Positions 8,864 through 17,233 of a stretch of 64,000 nt of DNA are shown piece after piece (the first letter of the stretch is position 1; every line of letters begins with the position of its first letter). The position numbers and the translations under genes are program-made. Source of the stretch: G965215055 sp965242685 (GTDB lineage: Bacteria > Pseudomonadota > Gammaproteobacteria > UBA4575); the NCBI GenBank assembly GCA_965242685.1, contig OZ251487.1, positions 558,001 through 622,000 on the forward strand. The letters are read 5' to 3'. The notes beneath the pieces are model-generated. The model worked only from the letters and a program-made list of their open reading frames with translations, had not been told where the DNA came from and did no database searches.

Positions 8864-9409
8864 GTGGCGATGATCAACGAAGGTAACGTCACTCGAATTC
8901 TTGGTATTGACCCCGGTCTGAAAATTACGGGTTTTGGCGTTATAGAGAGCGATGGAAGGAACAGCCGTTATATCCACAGTGGCAACGTTTGTGCCAAGGG
9001 CAGGCGTGGTGATGCGGAAATGCCGCGGCGTTTAGGTATAATCTTTCGCAGATTGACGGAAGTCATCGACCGGTACAAGCCCGATGAAATAGCGGTGGAA
9101 GAAGTATTTATCTCACGCAATGCCTCATCCGCACTTAAGCTTGGTCATGCACGCGGTGCCGCCCTGAGTGCCGCGGTACAATTTGATATACCTGTCAGTG
9201 AATACAGCGTGCGCTCCATAAGAAAGACTATAGTTGGAAATGGTGCGGCGAATAAAGAACAAGTGCAGTACATGGTGTTGCGCCTACTGGCGTTACGTGG
9301 GAAATTGCAATTGGATGAAGCGGATGCCCTGGCCGTATCTTTATGCCACGCATATTCATCCTTGCTGGTTAAGAGACAACAAATTCACTGCGACGGAAGC
9401 CACGTATGA
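8864..9409 (+). CDS. ruvC: Holliday junction resolvase RuvC
   Basis: Dimeric endonuclease that cuts Holliday junctions after RuvAB branch migration. The RNase H-like fold is clear: ILGIDPGLKITGFG with the first catalytic Asp, the Glu of VEEVFISRNASSALKLG, and the C-terminal DEADALAVSLCHAY pair of Asp residues. The GTG at 8864 has a GAAAG motif at suitable distance; an ATG two codons later (8870) is equally possible. 181 aa. The stop overlaps the ruvA start. Confidence 0.96.
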   Translation: MAMINEGNVTRILGIDPGLKITGFGVIESDGRNSRYIHSGNVCAKGRRGDAEMPRRLGIIFRRLTEVIDRYKPDEIAVEEVFISRNASSALKLGHARGAALSAAVQFDIPVSEYSVRSIRKTIVGNGAANKEQVQYMVLRLLALRGKLQLDEADALAVSLCHAYSSLLVKRQQIHCDGSHV

Positions 9410-10002
9410 TAGGACGCTTACAAGGAGAGATTATAGAAAAGCGTCCACCTCATCTTTTAGTTGACGTGCAGGGTGTGGGGTATGAAGTGGAGGCACCGAT
9501 GTCTACATTTTATGAATTACCGGATTGCGGGCAGAATGTAGCACTGTATACGCACCTGTTGGTTCGTGATGACGCGCATACCTTGTATGCGTTCAAGCAC
9601 GTTCAGGATCGTAGTCTGTTTCGTAATCTGTTAAAGGTGAACGGCGTAGGCGCCAAGGTAGCGTTGGCAATCCTTTCAGGTATGGATGCAATCGCATTTG
9701 CGAATTACGTACATAATGGAGATGCCGAATCATTGACTCGTCTTCCGGGCATCGGTCGGAAAACGGCCGAACGGCTCATTATAGATATGCGCGACCGCTT
9801 GGATATGACGAGTAGTGTCGGCACCTCGGGTGACGGCAAGGTCATGCCTCGGCACGGCTCCGCCGTTGAAGATGCTTTAACCGCTCTCATCTCACTAGGT
9901 TACAAGCCAAGAGAGGCAAATCGTATGGTGGATGAAGTTGAAACACACGGCCGGGATAGCGAGGCGATTATCCGCTTGGCATTAAAATCCCGTTTGTCCT
10001 GA
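9406..10002 (+). CDS. ruvA: Holliday junction branch migration protein RuvA
   Basis: Tetrameric junction-binding subunit (198 aa). It begins MIGRLQGEIIEKRPPHLLVD, with the OB-fold domain in the first 65 residues; domain II carries helix-hairpin-helix motifs (VNGVGAKVALAILSG and RLPGIGRKTAERLIIDM); the C-terminal domain, which contacts RuvB, has ALISLGYKPREANRM. The start ATG overlaps the ruvC stop as ATGA, indicating translational coupling. Confidence 0.97.
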   Translation: MIGRLQGEIIEKRPPHLLVDVQGVGYEVEAPMSTFYELPDCGQNVALYTHLLVRDDAHTLYAFKHVQDRSLFRNLLKVNGVGAKVALAILSGMDAIAFANYVHNGDAESLTRLPGIGRKTAERLIIDMRDRLDMTSSVGTSGDGKVMPRHGSAVEDALTALISLGYKPREANRMVDEVETHGRDSEAIIRLALKSRLS

Positions 10003-10079
10003 AATGAACGTAGGAAGTACTCAATGCCGAATTCTGCTCTACTCGCTTTCGGCCTTGGAGTATATGTAGCGAATATTTG

Positions 10080-11129
10080 ATGGCTGATTTGTCAACATCT
10101 CGTCTTGTTGATGCGCATGTCAAGAAAGATGAGCGTATTGCTGAAAACGAGATCCGCCCGCGTAAGCTTAATGAGTATATCGGGCAAGTAAGGGTTCGTG
10201 AGCAGATGGACATCTTTATATCTGCGGCAAAACAACGCAAAGAGGCACTGGACCACGTGTTGATATTCGGCCCTCCGGGGCTGGGGAAGACTACACTTTC
10301 CCATATAGTGGCCAATGAGATGCAAGTCAATCTGCGTCACACTTCGGGGCCCGTTTTGGAACGTGCCGGGGACCTGGCTGCAATTCTCACCAATCTTGAA
10401 CCTAATGACGTGTTGTTTGTTGACGAGATTCATCGACTCAGTCCCGTTGTAGAAGAAGTACTGTACCCGGTGATGGAAGACTTTCAGCTTGATATCATGA
10501 TTGGTGAAGGGCCTGCCGCGAGATCGATCAAACTGGATTTGCCACCATTTACCTTGGTAGGGGCGACGACACGTACAGGGTTGCTTACTTCGCCTTTACG
10601 GGACCGCTTTGGGATTGTGCAGCGCCTTGAATTTTATACTACCGAAGAGCTATCGGCGATCGTGCATCGGTCTGCGAAGATACTCAAGGTTCGCATTGAT
10701 GAGAAGGGTGCCGAGCAGATTGCGCGCCGTGCGCGCGGCACTCCAAGAATTGCAAATCGCTTATTGAGGCGCGTGCGTGATTACGTGCAAATCAAGTCCA
10801 ACGGAGCGATTACCGGTGATAATGCGAATTTGGCATTGGACATGCTGAGCGTTGACGGACATGGGTTTGACAGCATGGATCGGTGTTTATTGCTTGCTAT
10901 AATTGAGAAATTTGAAGGAGGGCCGGTGGGTGTGGACAGCCTGGCTGCGGCCATTGGGGAGGAACGAGGTACCATTGAAGATGTAATTGAGCCATATCTT
11001 ATTTTGACGGGATTTATGATGCGTACTTCACGTGGAAGGGTAGCAACGGGGAACGCCTATCGCCACTTCGGGATTAAACGTCCTTCACAAGGTGCGCCGA
11101 ATTCGGACTTGTTCACGACAACCACGTAG
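10080..11129 (+). CDS. ruvB: Holliday junction branch migration ATPase RuvB
   Basis: AAA+ hexameric motor, 349 aa. It has the family N-terminus ENEIRPRKLNEYIGQ, Walker A in FGPPGLGKTTLSHIVANE, Walker B in VLFVDEIHRLSP, sensor 1 in LVGATTRTGLLTSPLRDRFG with the arginine finger, and a C-terminal winged helix ending IKRPSQ. I took the ATG at 10080; a TTG immediately upstream is in frame. It is 77 nt from ruvA and completes the ruvCAB unit. Confidence 0.97.
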   Translation: MADLSTSRLVDAHVKKDERIAENEIRPRKLNEYIGQVRVREQMDIFISAAKQRKEALDHVLIFGPPGLGKTTLSHIVANEMQVNLRHTSGPVLERAGDLAAILTNLEPNDVLFVDEIHRLSPVVEEVLYPVMEDFQLDIMIGEGPAARSIKLDLPPFTLVGATTRTGLLTSPLRDRFGIVQRLEFYTTEELSAIVHRSAKILKVRIDEKGAEQIARRARGTPRIANRLLRRVRDYVQIKSNGAITGDNANLALDMLSVDGHGFDSMDRCLLLAIIEKFEGGPVGVDSLAAAIGEERGTIEDVIEPYLILTGFMMRTSRGRVATGNAYRHFGIKRPSQGAPNSDLFTTTT

Positions 11130-11173
11130 CCCCTTTTATCAGTGCTACGTTAAAAAGGTTCAATCTCATACGA

Positions 11174-11587
11174 ATGAAGCCTTATTTCTGGCACGTGCGC
11201 ATATACTATGAAGACACCGATGCAGGCGGTGTGGTGTACTATGCGAATTATCTGAAATTCATGGAACGTGCACGCACGGAGTGGTTGCGTTCTCTCGGAG
11301 TCGAACAGGATGATTTGTTGCGGGACATGAACGTTCTATTTGCCGTGCGGTCTGTAAATATGGAATATAAAAGGCCTGCAAGATTTAATGACTCACTGTG
11401 TATTACCGTAGAGCCTTTTGACTTAAAGCGCGCCAGTATTTCTTTCAGGCAGATGATTATAAAGCAGGATGAAGATGAAAGTGTGTTGGCAGTTGGAAAA
11501 GTCAACGTTGCTTGTTTGCAAGCGATTGATTTCTCACCTAAATTCATTCCACAAGATTTATTCAGAGTGATAGAGCGTGCAAGTTGA
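11174..11587 (+). CDS. ybgC: Tol-Pal system-associated acyl-CoA thioesterase YbgC
   Basis: Hotdog-fold thioesterase (137 aa), first gene of the tol-pal operon. The 4HBT signature YYEDTDAGGVVYYANYLKFM contains the catalytic Asp and the conserved Tyr-Ala-Asn. YbgC proteins hydrolyse short acyl-CoA or acyl-ACP and associate with phospholipid enzymes at the inner membrane. The 3' end overlaps tolQ by 11 nt. Confidence 0.95.
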   Translation: MKPYFWHVRIYYEDTDAGGVVYYANYLKFMERARTEWLRSLGVEQDDLLRDMNVLFAVRSVNMEYKRPARFNDSLCITVEPFDLKRASISFRQMIIKQDEDESVLAVGKVNVACLQAIDFSPKFIPQDLFRVIERAS

Positions 11588-12275
11588 TACAAGTGTTTTG
11601 GGCTTGATTCTTCATGCAAGCTTTTTGGTACAGCTGGTGATGTTGCTGCTGTTGTTGGCCTCCATCATTTCCTGGACCATGATCGTGAGCAAATGGAGGA
11701 TCATCAAGGATGCGCGTTATGCGGCGGACAAATTTGAGAAGGAATTCTGGTCGGGAACCAACCTGGTGTCCCTGTATGAAAAAACAAAATTGAAGAGGCA
11801 TCCTGTCGGTATGGAAAATATCTTTTTGGTGGGGTTCAAGGAGTACATACGCTTACATCAACAACACAAGGTTTCGCAGACCGTCTTTTTGGACACCGCC
11901 TTACGCTCAATGAAAGTGGCCATGTCACGTGAGGTGGGCTTGTTGGAACACTACCTTTCCTTTCTTGCGACGGTCGGTTCAACCGCCCCTTATATTGGCT
12001 TGTTTGGAACGGTATGGGGTATTATGAATTCATTTCGTGCCTTGGGTAACGTACAACAGGCTACACTTGCTGCCGTTGCCCCGGGAATTGCCGAAGCCTT
12101 GATTGCTACGGCAATGGGGTTATTTGCGGCGATTCCGGCCGTCATTGCATACAACCGGTATTCAAATGATGTAGAGCGGCTTGTGATGCGCTTTGATAAT
12201 TTTGTAGAAGAGTTCACTGCTTTGTTGCAAAGACAGGCATTGACTCGAGATGTGGAACAGCAAGCAACTCCGTAG
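11577..12275 (+). CDS. tolQ: Tol-Pal system protein TolQ
   Basis: Inner-membrane stator of the proton-driven Tol motor, 232 aa, with three TM helices: near residues 15-35, and a pair in LSFLATVGSTAPYIGLFGTV plus IATAMGLFAAIPAVIAYNRY. It belongs to the MotA/TolQ/ExbB family. The start is a GTG at 11577 inside the end of ybgC. It works with TolR and TolA in outer-membrane constriction during division. Confidence 0.95.
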   Translation: MQVDTSVLGLILHASFLVQLVMLLLLLASIISWTMIVSKWRIIKDARYAADKFEKEFWSGTNLVSLYEKTKLKRHPVGMENIFLVGFKEYIRLHQQHKVSQTVFLDTALRSMKVAMSREVGLLEHYLSFLATVGSTAPYIGLFGTVWGIMNSFRALGNVQQATLAAVAPGIAEALIATAMGLFAAIPAVIAYNRYSNDVERLVMRFDNFVEEFTALLQRQALTRDVEQQATP

Positions 12276-12279
12276 AACG

Positions 12280-12354
12280 ATGGTATGTACTAAAATTCGT
12301 CAACGTAAACGGATACTAGAGGTTAATGTCGTACTCTTCGTGCACCGGAATTAA
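12280..12354 (+). other. 24-codon mini-ORF resembling the TolR N-terminus
   Basis: Between tolQ and tolR, and running into tolR in another frame, an ATG at 12280 opens 24 codons ending at TAA 12352-12354. Its middle reads QRKRILEVNVV, against QRKRISEINVV at residues 11-21 of TolR itself, starting about 56 nt downstream. Most differences between the two DNA stretches fall at third codon positions. It may be a decayed partial duplication of the tolR start or a coupling leader; chance is possible because the match is only 11 residues. Confidence 0.4.
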
Positions 12355-12781
12355 TCAACGCAAGCGCATATCTGAAATCAATGTTGTTCCCTACATTGAC
12401 GTTACTCTCGTTTTGCTCGTGATATTTATGGTGACCGCACCTTTATTTCATCAAGGCGTAGAAGTGGAGTTACCTGATGCGCCTGCAAAACCGCTTGAAA
12501 AAGAGACGGAAAATCAAGAGCCTTTGATAGTATCTATCAATCGGACAGGGCAAGTCTTTATAAATAAGGCACGTTCACCTGATAAACCCTTTGCAGACGA
12601 AGTATTCAGAAACCAAGTCAGGGAAATTTTATCTAACGAAGAGGATGGAGCCGTTTATGTGCGCGGCGACCAGAACGTCGAGTATGGCCGGGTGGTTGCC
12701 GTGATGGTCATGTTACAGGAGGCGGGCGCCGAAAACGTAGGATTGCTTACGAATCCGGCTGAAAGAAAATCTAAAAACTAG
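12326..12781 (+). CDS. tolR: Tol-Pal system protein TolR
   Basis: ExbD/TolR family inner-membrane protein of 151 aa. One TM helix near residues 25-42 carries the proton-path Asp in INVVPYIDVTLVLLVIFM, followed by a periplasmic domain. GAGG-like AGAGG lies only 3 nt before the ATG, closer than usual, so translation may depend on coupling to tolQ or the mini-ORF that overlaps this start. Confidence 0.95.
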   Translation: MSYSSCTGINQRKRISEINVVPYIDVTLVLLVIFMVTAPLFHQGVEVELPDAPAKPLEKETENQEPLIVSINRTGQVFINKARSPDKPFADEVFRNQVREILSNEEDGAVYVRGDQNVEYGRVVAVMVMLQEAGAENVGLLTNPAERKSKN

Positions 12782-12787
12782 CGAGGT

Positions 12788-13579
12788 ATGACAAAGCTCA
12801 AGAAGCGTTTACCGATATCAGTGGCAATTGCGATCGGTATCCACGTAGTCGCGGCGCTATTTCTAGTCGTGAGTTTTCAGATAAAAAGAGAGCAGCCGGT
12901 AGTTGCGCCGGCAGTTGATACTGTAATGGCAAAAGTTATTGATGCCGAAAAACTTGCCGAAGAAAAAAAACGTAGAGAAGAAGAGATAAAGCACAAGCAA
13001 CTGGAGCGTAAGAAGAAGCTCGCCGAACAGGAACGGCTGAAAAAAGAGAAACGCGACAAGGAGCTTGCGGCGAAACGCGCAGCGGAAAAAAAGAAAGCAG
13101 AAAAAAAGCGAGAAGAACTGGAGCGAAAAAAAGTTGCCGAAGCCAAACGGCTCGCACAGGAGAAAAAGGAAAAGGAACGAGAGCGGGAGCGACAGCGGCA
13201 AGCAGCGGAACAAGAGGCAGAAAATCGACGTTATGTGGAAAATTTGGCACGAGAAGAAGCCGCGATGAAAGCGGCAGAATTGAAGGCACAACAGATGGAT
13301 AAATTGGCTCAACAGTATCTGAATTCAATACGCCGCAAGGTACAGATGCGCTGGCGCAAACCCTTGGGTGCTAAACCGAATGCATGGTGCGAAGTCTATG
13401 TACAACAAACTCCGAGCGGCTACGTGAAAGAAGTAGCGGTTAAAAAATGTACCGGTGATACGGCCTTTCGTCGTTCGGTAGAAGATGCGGTGTGGAAGTC
13501 AGACCCTTTGCCGGAACCTCCTTCGCCTGAATTATTTGACCGGGAGCTACGTTTCACGTTTGCTCCGGAGAAGATGTGA
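12788..13579 (+). CDS. tolA: Cell envelope protein TolA
   Basis: Bridges the inner membrane to Pal and TolB. One N-terminal TM helix (ISVAIAIGIHVVAALFLVV, residues 10-28) is followed by a long Lys/Glu/Arg/Ala helix (about residues 55-175) spanning the periplasm and a C-terminal domain of about 90 residues (RRKVQMRWRKPLG through ELRFTFAPEKM) with the two conserved Cys (WCEVYV, KKCTGD). 263 aa, shorter than E. coli TolA (421) because of a shorter helix, as is common outside enterobacteria. Lies 6 nt after tolR. Confidence 0.94.
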   Translation: MTKLKKRLPISVAIAIGIHVVAALFLVVSFQIKREQPVVAPAVDTVMAKVIDAEKLAEEKKRREEEIKHKQLERKKKLAEQERLKKEKRDKELAAKRAAEKKKAEKKREELERKKVAEAKRLAQEKKEKERERERQRQAAEQEAENRRYVENLAREEAAMKAAELKAQQMDKLAQQYLNSIRRKVQMRWRKPLGAKPNAWCEVYVQQTPSGYVKEVAVKKCTGDTAFRRSVEDAVWKSDPLPEPPSPELFDRELRFTFAPEKM

Positions 13580-14883
13580 TGAAGAGTTGGTTGAGAGGAG
13601 CAAGTCTCAGTGCTTTTTTGCTTATGCAACAAGGCGTACAGGCGGTTTTAGAGATCGAAATAACACGTGGCATAGAGGGTGCATTACCCGTTGCCGTGGT
13701 TACGTTTTCAGGAGAGACGTATGTCGCTCCGGAGGCCGTGGAAACAATTGTCAGGGATAATTTACGCCGCAGTGGATTTTTTAACGTATTGGAAAAACGT
13801 CACTTTCCACAGACTGTTACCGAAGCAAGGCAGCTTGATTATCAAGCGTGGCGTGATGCGGGTGTGGAGAGCTTGTTATTGGGCAAGATCGATACAGTCG
13901 GCAGTGATCAATACCAAATAGAATTTCAATTATTCGATCTGATACGACAGCAGCGGCTTTTGGGAAACGTCATCTTTGCCGCGAGCAAAGACGTGCGCCG
14001 AGTAGGTCATAGGGTCAGTGACGTGGTATTTGAAGAACTTACCGGGATTCGTGGCGCATTCAGCACCCGTATCGCCTATATCAGCACGCTTAACAAAGGC
14101 ACGGCGGAGCAAAAATACGTGTTGCAGGTTGCGGATGCGGACGGGCACAATCCAAGCACCGTTTTTGTATCTGATAAACAGATGATGTCGCCCGCCTGGT
14201 CTCCGGATGGCAGACGTCTGGCGTATGTATCATTTGAAGGAGACAGCTCTGCCGTTTACATTCAGGATATTTTCCAGAACACTCGCCTCAAGGTGCCGAC
14301 TCAGAAGGGCATAAATAGCTCTCCAGCCTGGTCGCCGGATGGTCGTTTTCTGGCGCTTACCCTCTCGAAGGACGGCAACCCGGACATTTATCTGATGAAC
14401 TTGGCGACCTGGAAGACAAAGCGTATTACCAACAACTCCGCAATTGATACCGAACCTTGCTGGATGCCGCATGGCAAGTCGTTGCTGTTTACTTCGGATC
14501 GAGGTGGTAGCCCCCAGATTTATGAGGTATCCGTGAACGGTGGTGAAGCAAGGCGCATTACTCTGGAAGGAAGGTATAATGCAGCCGCCGCCGTTTCGCC
14601 GGATGGTCGCTTTCTTGCCGCGGTCCACCGTAACGGCAACGGGTTTCGTATCGCAGTGACGGAAATGAACAACAGTACAGATAGTACAATGCACGTCATT
14701 ACCAAGGGCAGGTTGGATGAAAGGCCAAGCTATGCACCGAATGGGAGTATGATTATCTATGCGACCGTGGAACATGGGCGCGGGGTTCTGGCCGCGGTAA
14801 GTGCAGACGGCAGAGTCAGGCAGAGCATTCGATTAACTGAAGGTGATGTGCGCGAGCCGGTATGGTCGCCGTTTCACCAGTAA
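13579..14883 (+). CDS. tolB: Tol-Pal system beta-propeller protein TolB
   Basis: Periplasmic protein with an N-terminal alpha/beta domain and a six-bladed beta-propeller. The signal peptide is MKSWLRGASLSAFLLMQQGV, cleaved near QA-V. Propeller repeats with the SPAWSPDGRRLAYVS pattern recur (residues about 195-430). The ATG at 13579 shares one base with the tolA stop; a GTG at 13576 is in frame. 434 aa, normal for TolB. Confidence 0.95.
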   Translation: MKSWLRGASLSAFLLMQQGVQAVLEIEITRGIEGALPVAVVTFSGETYVAPEAVETIVRDNLRRSGFFNVLEKRHFPQTVTEARQLDYQAWRDAGVESLLLGKIDTVGSDQYQIEFQLFDLIRQQRLLGNVIFAASKDVRRVGHRVSDVVFEELTGIRGAFSTRIAYISTLNKGTAEQKYVLQVADADGHNPSTVFVSDKQMMSPAWSPDGRRLAYVSFEGDSSAVYIQDIFQNTRLKVPTQKGINSSPAWSPDGRFLALTLSKDGNPDIYLMNLATWKTKRITNNSAIDTEPCWMPHGKSLLFTSDRGGSPQIYEVSVNGGEARRITLEGRYNAAAAVSPDGRFLAAVHRNGNGFRIAVTEMNNSTDSTMHVITKGRLDERPSYAPNGSMIIYATVEHGRGVLAAVSADGRVRQSIRLTEGDVREPVWSPFHQ

Positions 14884-14913
14884 CGTGGACGATTGAAAAA
14901 GGAAGGATAAGTA

Positions 14914-15486
14914 ATGACTGGACGATTATTTTACACCTTGCTGGCAGGGCTGTTTCTAATGGTAAGTGCCTGTACTACCAGCGTACAGCAAATACCCGAG
15001 AACGTGGCAAATGAAGGATATAAGAGCAGTGATACCGGCATGGATGGCGCGGGTGACAGCTCCGAAGGCGCGACGACGGGTGACGGTTCCAGAACGATGG
15101 GCCTTGATGATAAGGGCGATTTATCCATGGTTACACTTGAAGCGCTGGATAGCGGCGAACTGGATAACGTTGTCTACTTTGACTACGACAGTGATCAAGT
15201 GCAGGATAAATCACTGCCGCTCATCACCTCGGTAGCCGAGGCACTTGTTGCATATCCCGAGCGGCAATTACGCCTGGAGGGGCATGCCGATGAACGTGGT
15301 ACGCGCGAATACAATCTCGCTTTGGGTGAACGTCGCGCGCAAGCCGTGCGTGCAAGGCTTGAAGCACTCGGTGTTGGCAGTGATCAGCTTGACATCGTCA
15401 GCTATGGTGAAGAAAGGCCTGCGGTGACCGGGTCGGATGAAACATCCTGGCAACAGAACAGAAGAGTAGAGCTGGTGGTACCTTGA
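14914..15486 (+). CDS. pal: Peptidoglycan-associated lipoprotein Pal
   Basis: Outer-membrane lipoprotein that binds peptidoglycan and TolB. The lipobox is LMVSAC with the lipidated Cys20. After a Gly/Ser/Asp-rich linker (residues 30-70) comes the OmpA-like domain: VVYFDYDSDQVQDKS, then the peptidoglycan-binding LEGHADERGTREYNLALGE and RAQAVRARLEALG. 190 aa. Lies 30 nt after tolB with a GGAAGGA ribosome site. Confidence 0.96.
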   Translation: MTGRLFYTLLAGLFLMVSACTTSVQQIPENVANEGYKSSDTGMDGAGDSSEGATTGDGSRTMGLDDKGDLSMVTLEALDSGELDNVVYFDYDSDQVQDKSLPLITSVAEALVAYPERQLRLEGHADERGTREYNLALGERRAQAVRARLEALGVGSDQLDIVSYGEERPAVTGSDETSWQQNRRVELVVP

Positions 15487-15507
15487 ACTTGACTACGAGC
15501 GTCTGAG

Positions 15508-16383
15508 ATGAACCTGACGAAACAACTGACGGCGGCCACCGCGATTTTACTGTCTGCGACAGGTACGGCGGAAGAGGTTACTCGTACCGAGCTTGATGCC
15601 ATCAATACGAGGGTACAGCGTGTTGAGCGTGTGATAGATAACCAAGTATTGTTAAACATGGTAAAGCGGATAGAGGCCGTGCAAAGTGAAGTACGGCAGT
15701 TGCGCGGTGAAAACGAACGCTTGGCACATGAACTAAATACTCTCAAGGTCCGTCAACGTGAACAATATCTGGAGATTGACGGTCGTCTACAGTCTGCTTT
15801 GAAACCTTCCGGGCCATCGGAAGCCGAAACTACGGCTGCTTTGGCAGAGGGTGAAGAGCCGACAACGGACATTGCGGCGGTACAAGGCCCGCCGACGGCC
15901 CAGGAGCTTGACGCGCCGCCGCGCCCACCGGCTGTCCCCGTGTCCCCTCCAGTCGCGGCAACGGCCTCGGGCACAACAGTGAAGACGACGGAACCGGATG
16001 AAGCAAAAAAGAACTACAAGGATGCCTTTATCCTGTTAAAACAAGGGAAATACGACGAATCGATCATGCTGTTTGAATACTTTGTACAGACGTATCCCGA
16101 CAACAAATATGCCGCCAATGCCCAGTACTGGTTGGCGGAGGCCAACTACGTGTCCAAGCGTTACCCGAAGGCACTTGAAGAATTTGCCAAGGTTATGGAC
16201 AACTACCCGACGAGTCAAAAAATAGCCGATGCCAAACTCAAACTCGGCTTTACACGTTACGAACTTGGACAATACGAGGAGGCGCGCAAAATACTCGTGC
16301 AGGTGCGCGCCCAATTTCCCAATACAAGCGTGGCAAGTCTTGCACAACAACGGCTTGAACGCATGTTACGTGAAGGCCGTTGA
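15508..16383 (+). CDS. cpoB: Cell division coordinator CpoB (YbgF)
   Basis: Periplasmic Tol-Pal partner that coordinates outer-membrane constriction with peptidoglycan synthesis. A short signal peptide ends near ATGTAEE. An N-terminal coiled coil (residues 30-95, VQRVERVIDNQVL and QSEVRQLRGENERLAHELN) drives trimerisation, a Pro/Ala-rich linker follows, and three TPR motifs occupy about residues 165-285 (KKNYKDAFILLKQGKYDESI). 291 aa. Last tol-pal gene; its 3' end overlaps the likely queE start. Confidence 0.93.
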   Translation: MNLTKQLTAATAILLSATGTAEEVTRTELDAINTRVQRVERVIDNQVLLNMVKRIEAVQSEVRQLRGENERLAHELNTLKVRQREQYLEIDGRLQSALKPSGPSEAETTAALAEGEEPTTDIAAVQGPPTAQELDAPPRPPAVPVSPPVAATASGTTVKTTEPDEAKKNYKDAFILLKQGKYDESIMLFEYFVQTYPDNKYAANAQYWLAEANYVSKRYPKALEEFAKVMDNYPTSQKIADAKLKLGFTRYELGQYEEARKILVQVRAQFPNTSVASLAQQRLERMLREGR

Positions 16384-17059
16384 CGCATCGGGCGCGGCGG
16401 CACCTGTTCGGCAACGCCTATCAAGGCTGCGCGTCACCGAAATTTTTGCCTCAATCCAGGGTGAGTCCAGCACCGTAGGCATCCCCACCGTATTTGTCCG
16501 CCTGACCGGCTGTCCGCTACGCTGCCGGTACTGTGACACCGCCTATGCCTTCACGGGTGGAAAGTGGATGTCGCTTACAGAAATAATATCCGAGGTGGCC
16601 GATTACAGCATCCACCATGTCACGGTAACGGGGGGTGAACCGCTGGCACAACCTACCTGTCTGCCCTTGCTTTCAGACCTGTGTGACCGGGATTTTTACG
16701 TATCGCTGGAGACTGGCGGAGCTATGGATGTCAATCCGGTTGATCCTCGCGTAGTCAAAGTCATGGACATCAAAACGCCCGCGTCGGGCGAAATGGAAAA
16801 AAACTGCTGGCAGAACGTTGCTTACCTTCGAGCACAAGACCAGATAAAATTTGTTATCTGCAATCGTGGAGATTATCTCTGGGCAAGGGATGTTTTAAGT
16901 GAGTATCAATTGACGAGCCGTTGTGAAGTACTGTTTTCCCCCAGCTTTGACGAACTGGAACCCGCTCACCTTGCGGAGTGGATTCTGGAAGACCGACTGA
17001 CCGTCCGATTTCAATTACAGCTACATAAAGTACTTTGGGGTAACGTCCCGGGTCGCTGA
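16370..17059 (+). CDS. queE: 7-carboxy-7-deazaguanine synthase QueE
   Basis: Radical SAM enzyme converting 6-carboxy-tetrahydropterin to CDG on the way to queuosine. The cluster motif is LTGCPLRCRYCDTAYAF (CxxxCxxC) preceded by the conserved IFASIQGESSTVGIPTVFVR. The only plausible start is a GTG at 16370, giving 229 aa and a 14-nt overlap with cpoB; the first 20 residues before LRVTEIF are not conserved in the family. queE-queC behind tol-pal is a standard gammaproteobacterial order. Confidence 0.92.
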   Translation: MKAVDASGAAAPVRQRLSRLRVTEIFASIQGESSTVGIPTVFVRLTGCPLRCRYCDTAYAFTGGKWMSLTEIISEVADYSIHHVTVTGGEPLAQPTCLPLLSDLCDRDFYVSLETGGAMDVNPVDPRVVKVMDIKTPASGEMEKNCWQNVAYLRAQDQIKFVICNRGDYLWARDVLSEYQLTSRCEVLFSPSFDELEPAHLAEWILEDRLTVRFQLQLHKVLWGNVPGR

Positions 17060-17078
17060 TTGAAAGACTTGGACAGAA

Positions 17079-17201
17079 ATGCTAGCGGGAATAAAAACAA
17101 TCATGTGCTTTGCCGTCACGGTCATTTCGGTAACGTCGGTAGTTGCGGCAGACCTTGGGGCAGGGACAGTGGCGATTAAACGTGACGGTTATGCCACATA
17201 G
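17079..17201 (+). CDS. Possible 40-aa exported peptide
   Basis: Short ORF in the queE-queC gap, not recognised. From the ATG at 17079 it reads MLAGIKTIMCFAVTVISVTS, then VVAADLGAGTVAIKRDGYAT. The first 24 residues look like a Sec signal peptide with cleavage after VVA-A, leaving a mature part of only about 16 residues. A GGACAG stretch precedes the ATG. It may be a tiny secreted peptide or the 5' remnant of a larger exported protein. Coding status is unproven. Confidence 0.35.
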   Translation: MLAGIKTIMCFAVTVISVTSVVAADLGAGTVAIKRDGYAT

Positions 17202-17233
17202 CCGGGAACGGGTTACTTTCAGGACTGATCGGA

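Noticed and set aside
12863..13328. Several Ser/Phe/Leu-rich minus-strand frames
   Set aside because: Antisense of the Lys/Glu-rich coiled coil of tolA; low-complexity artefacts.
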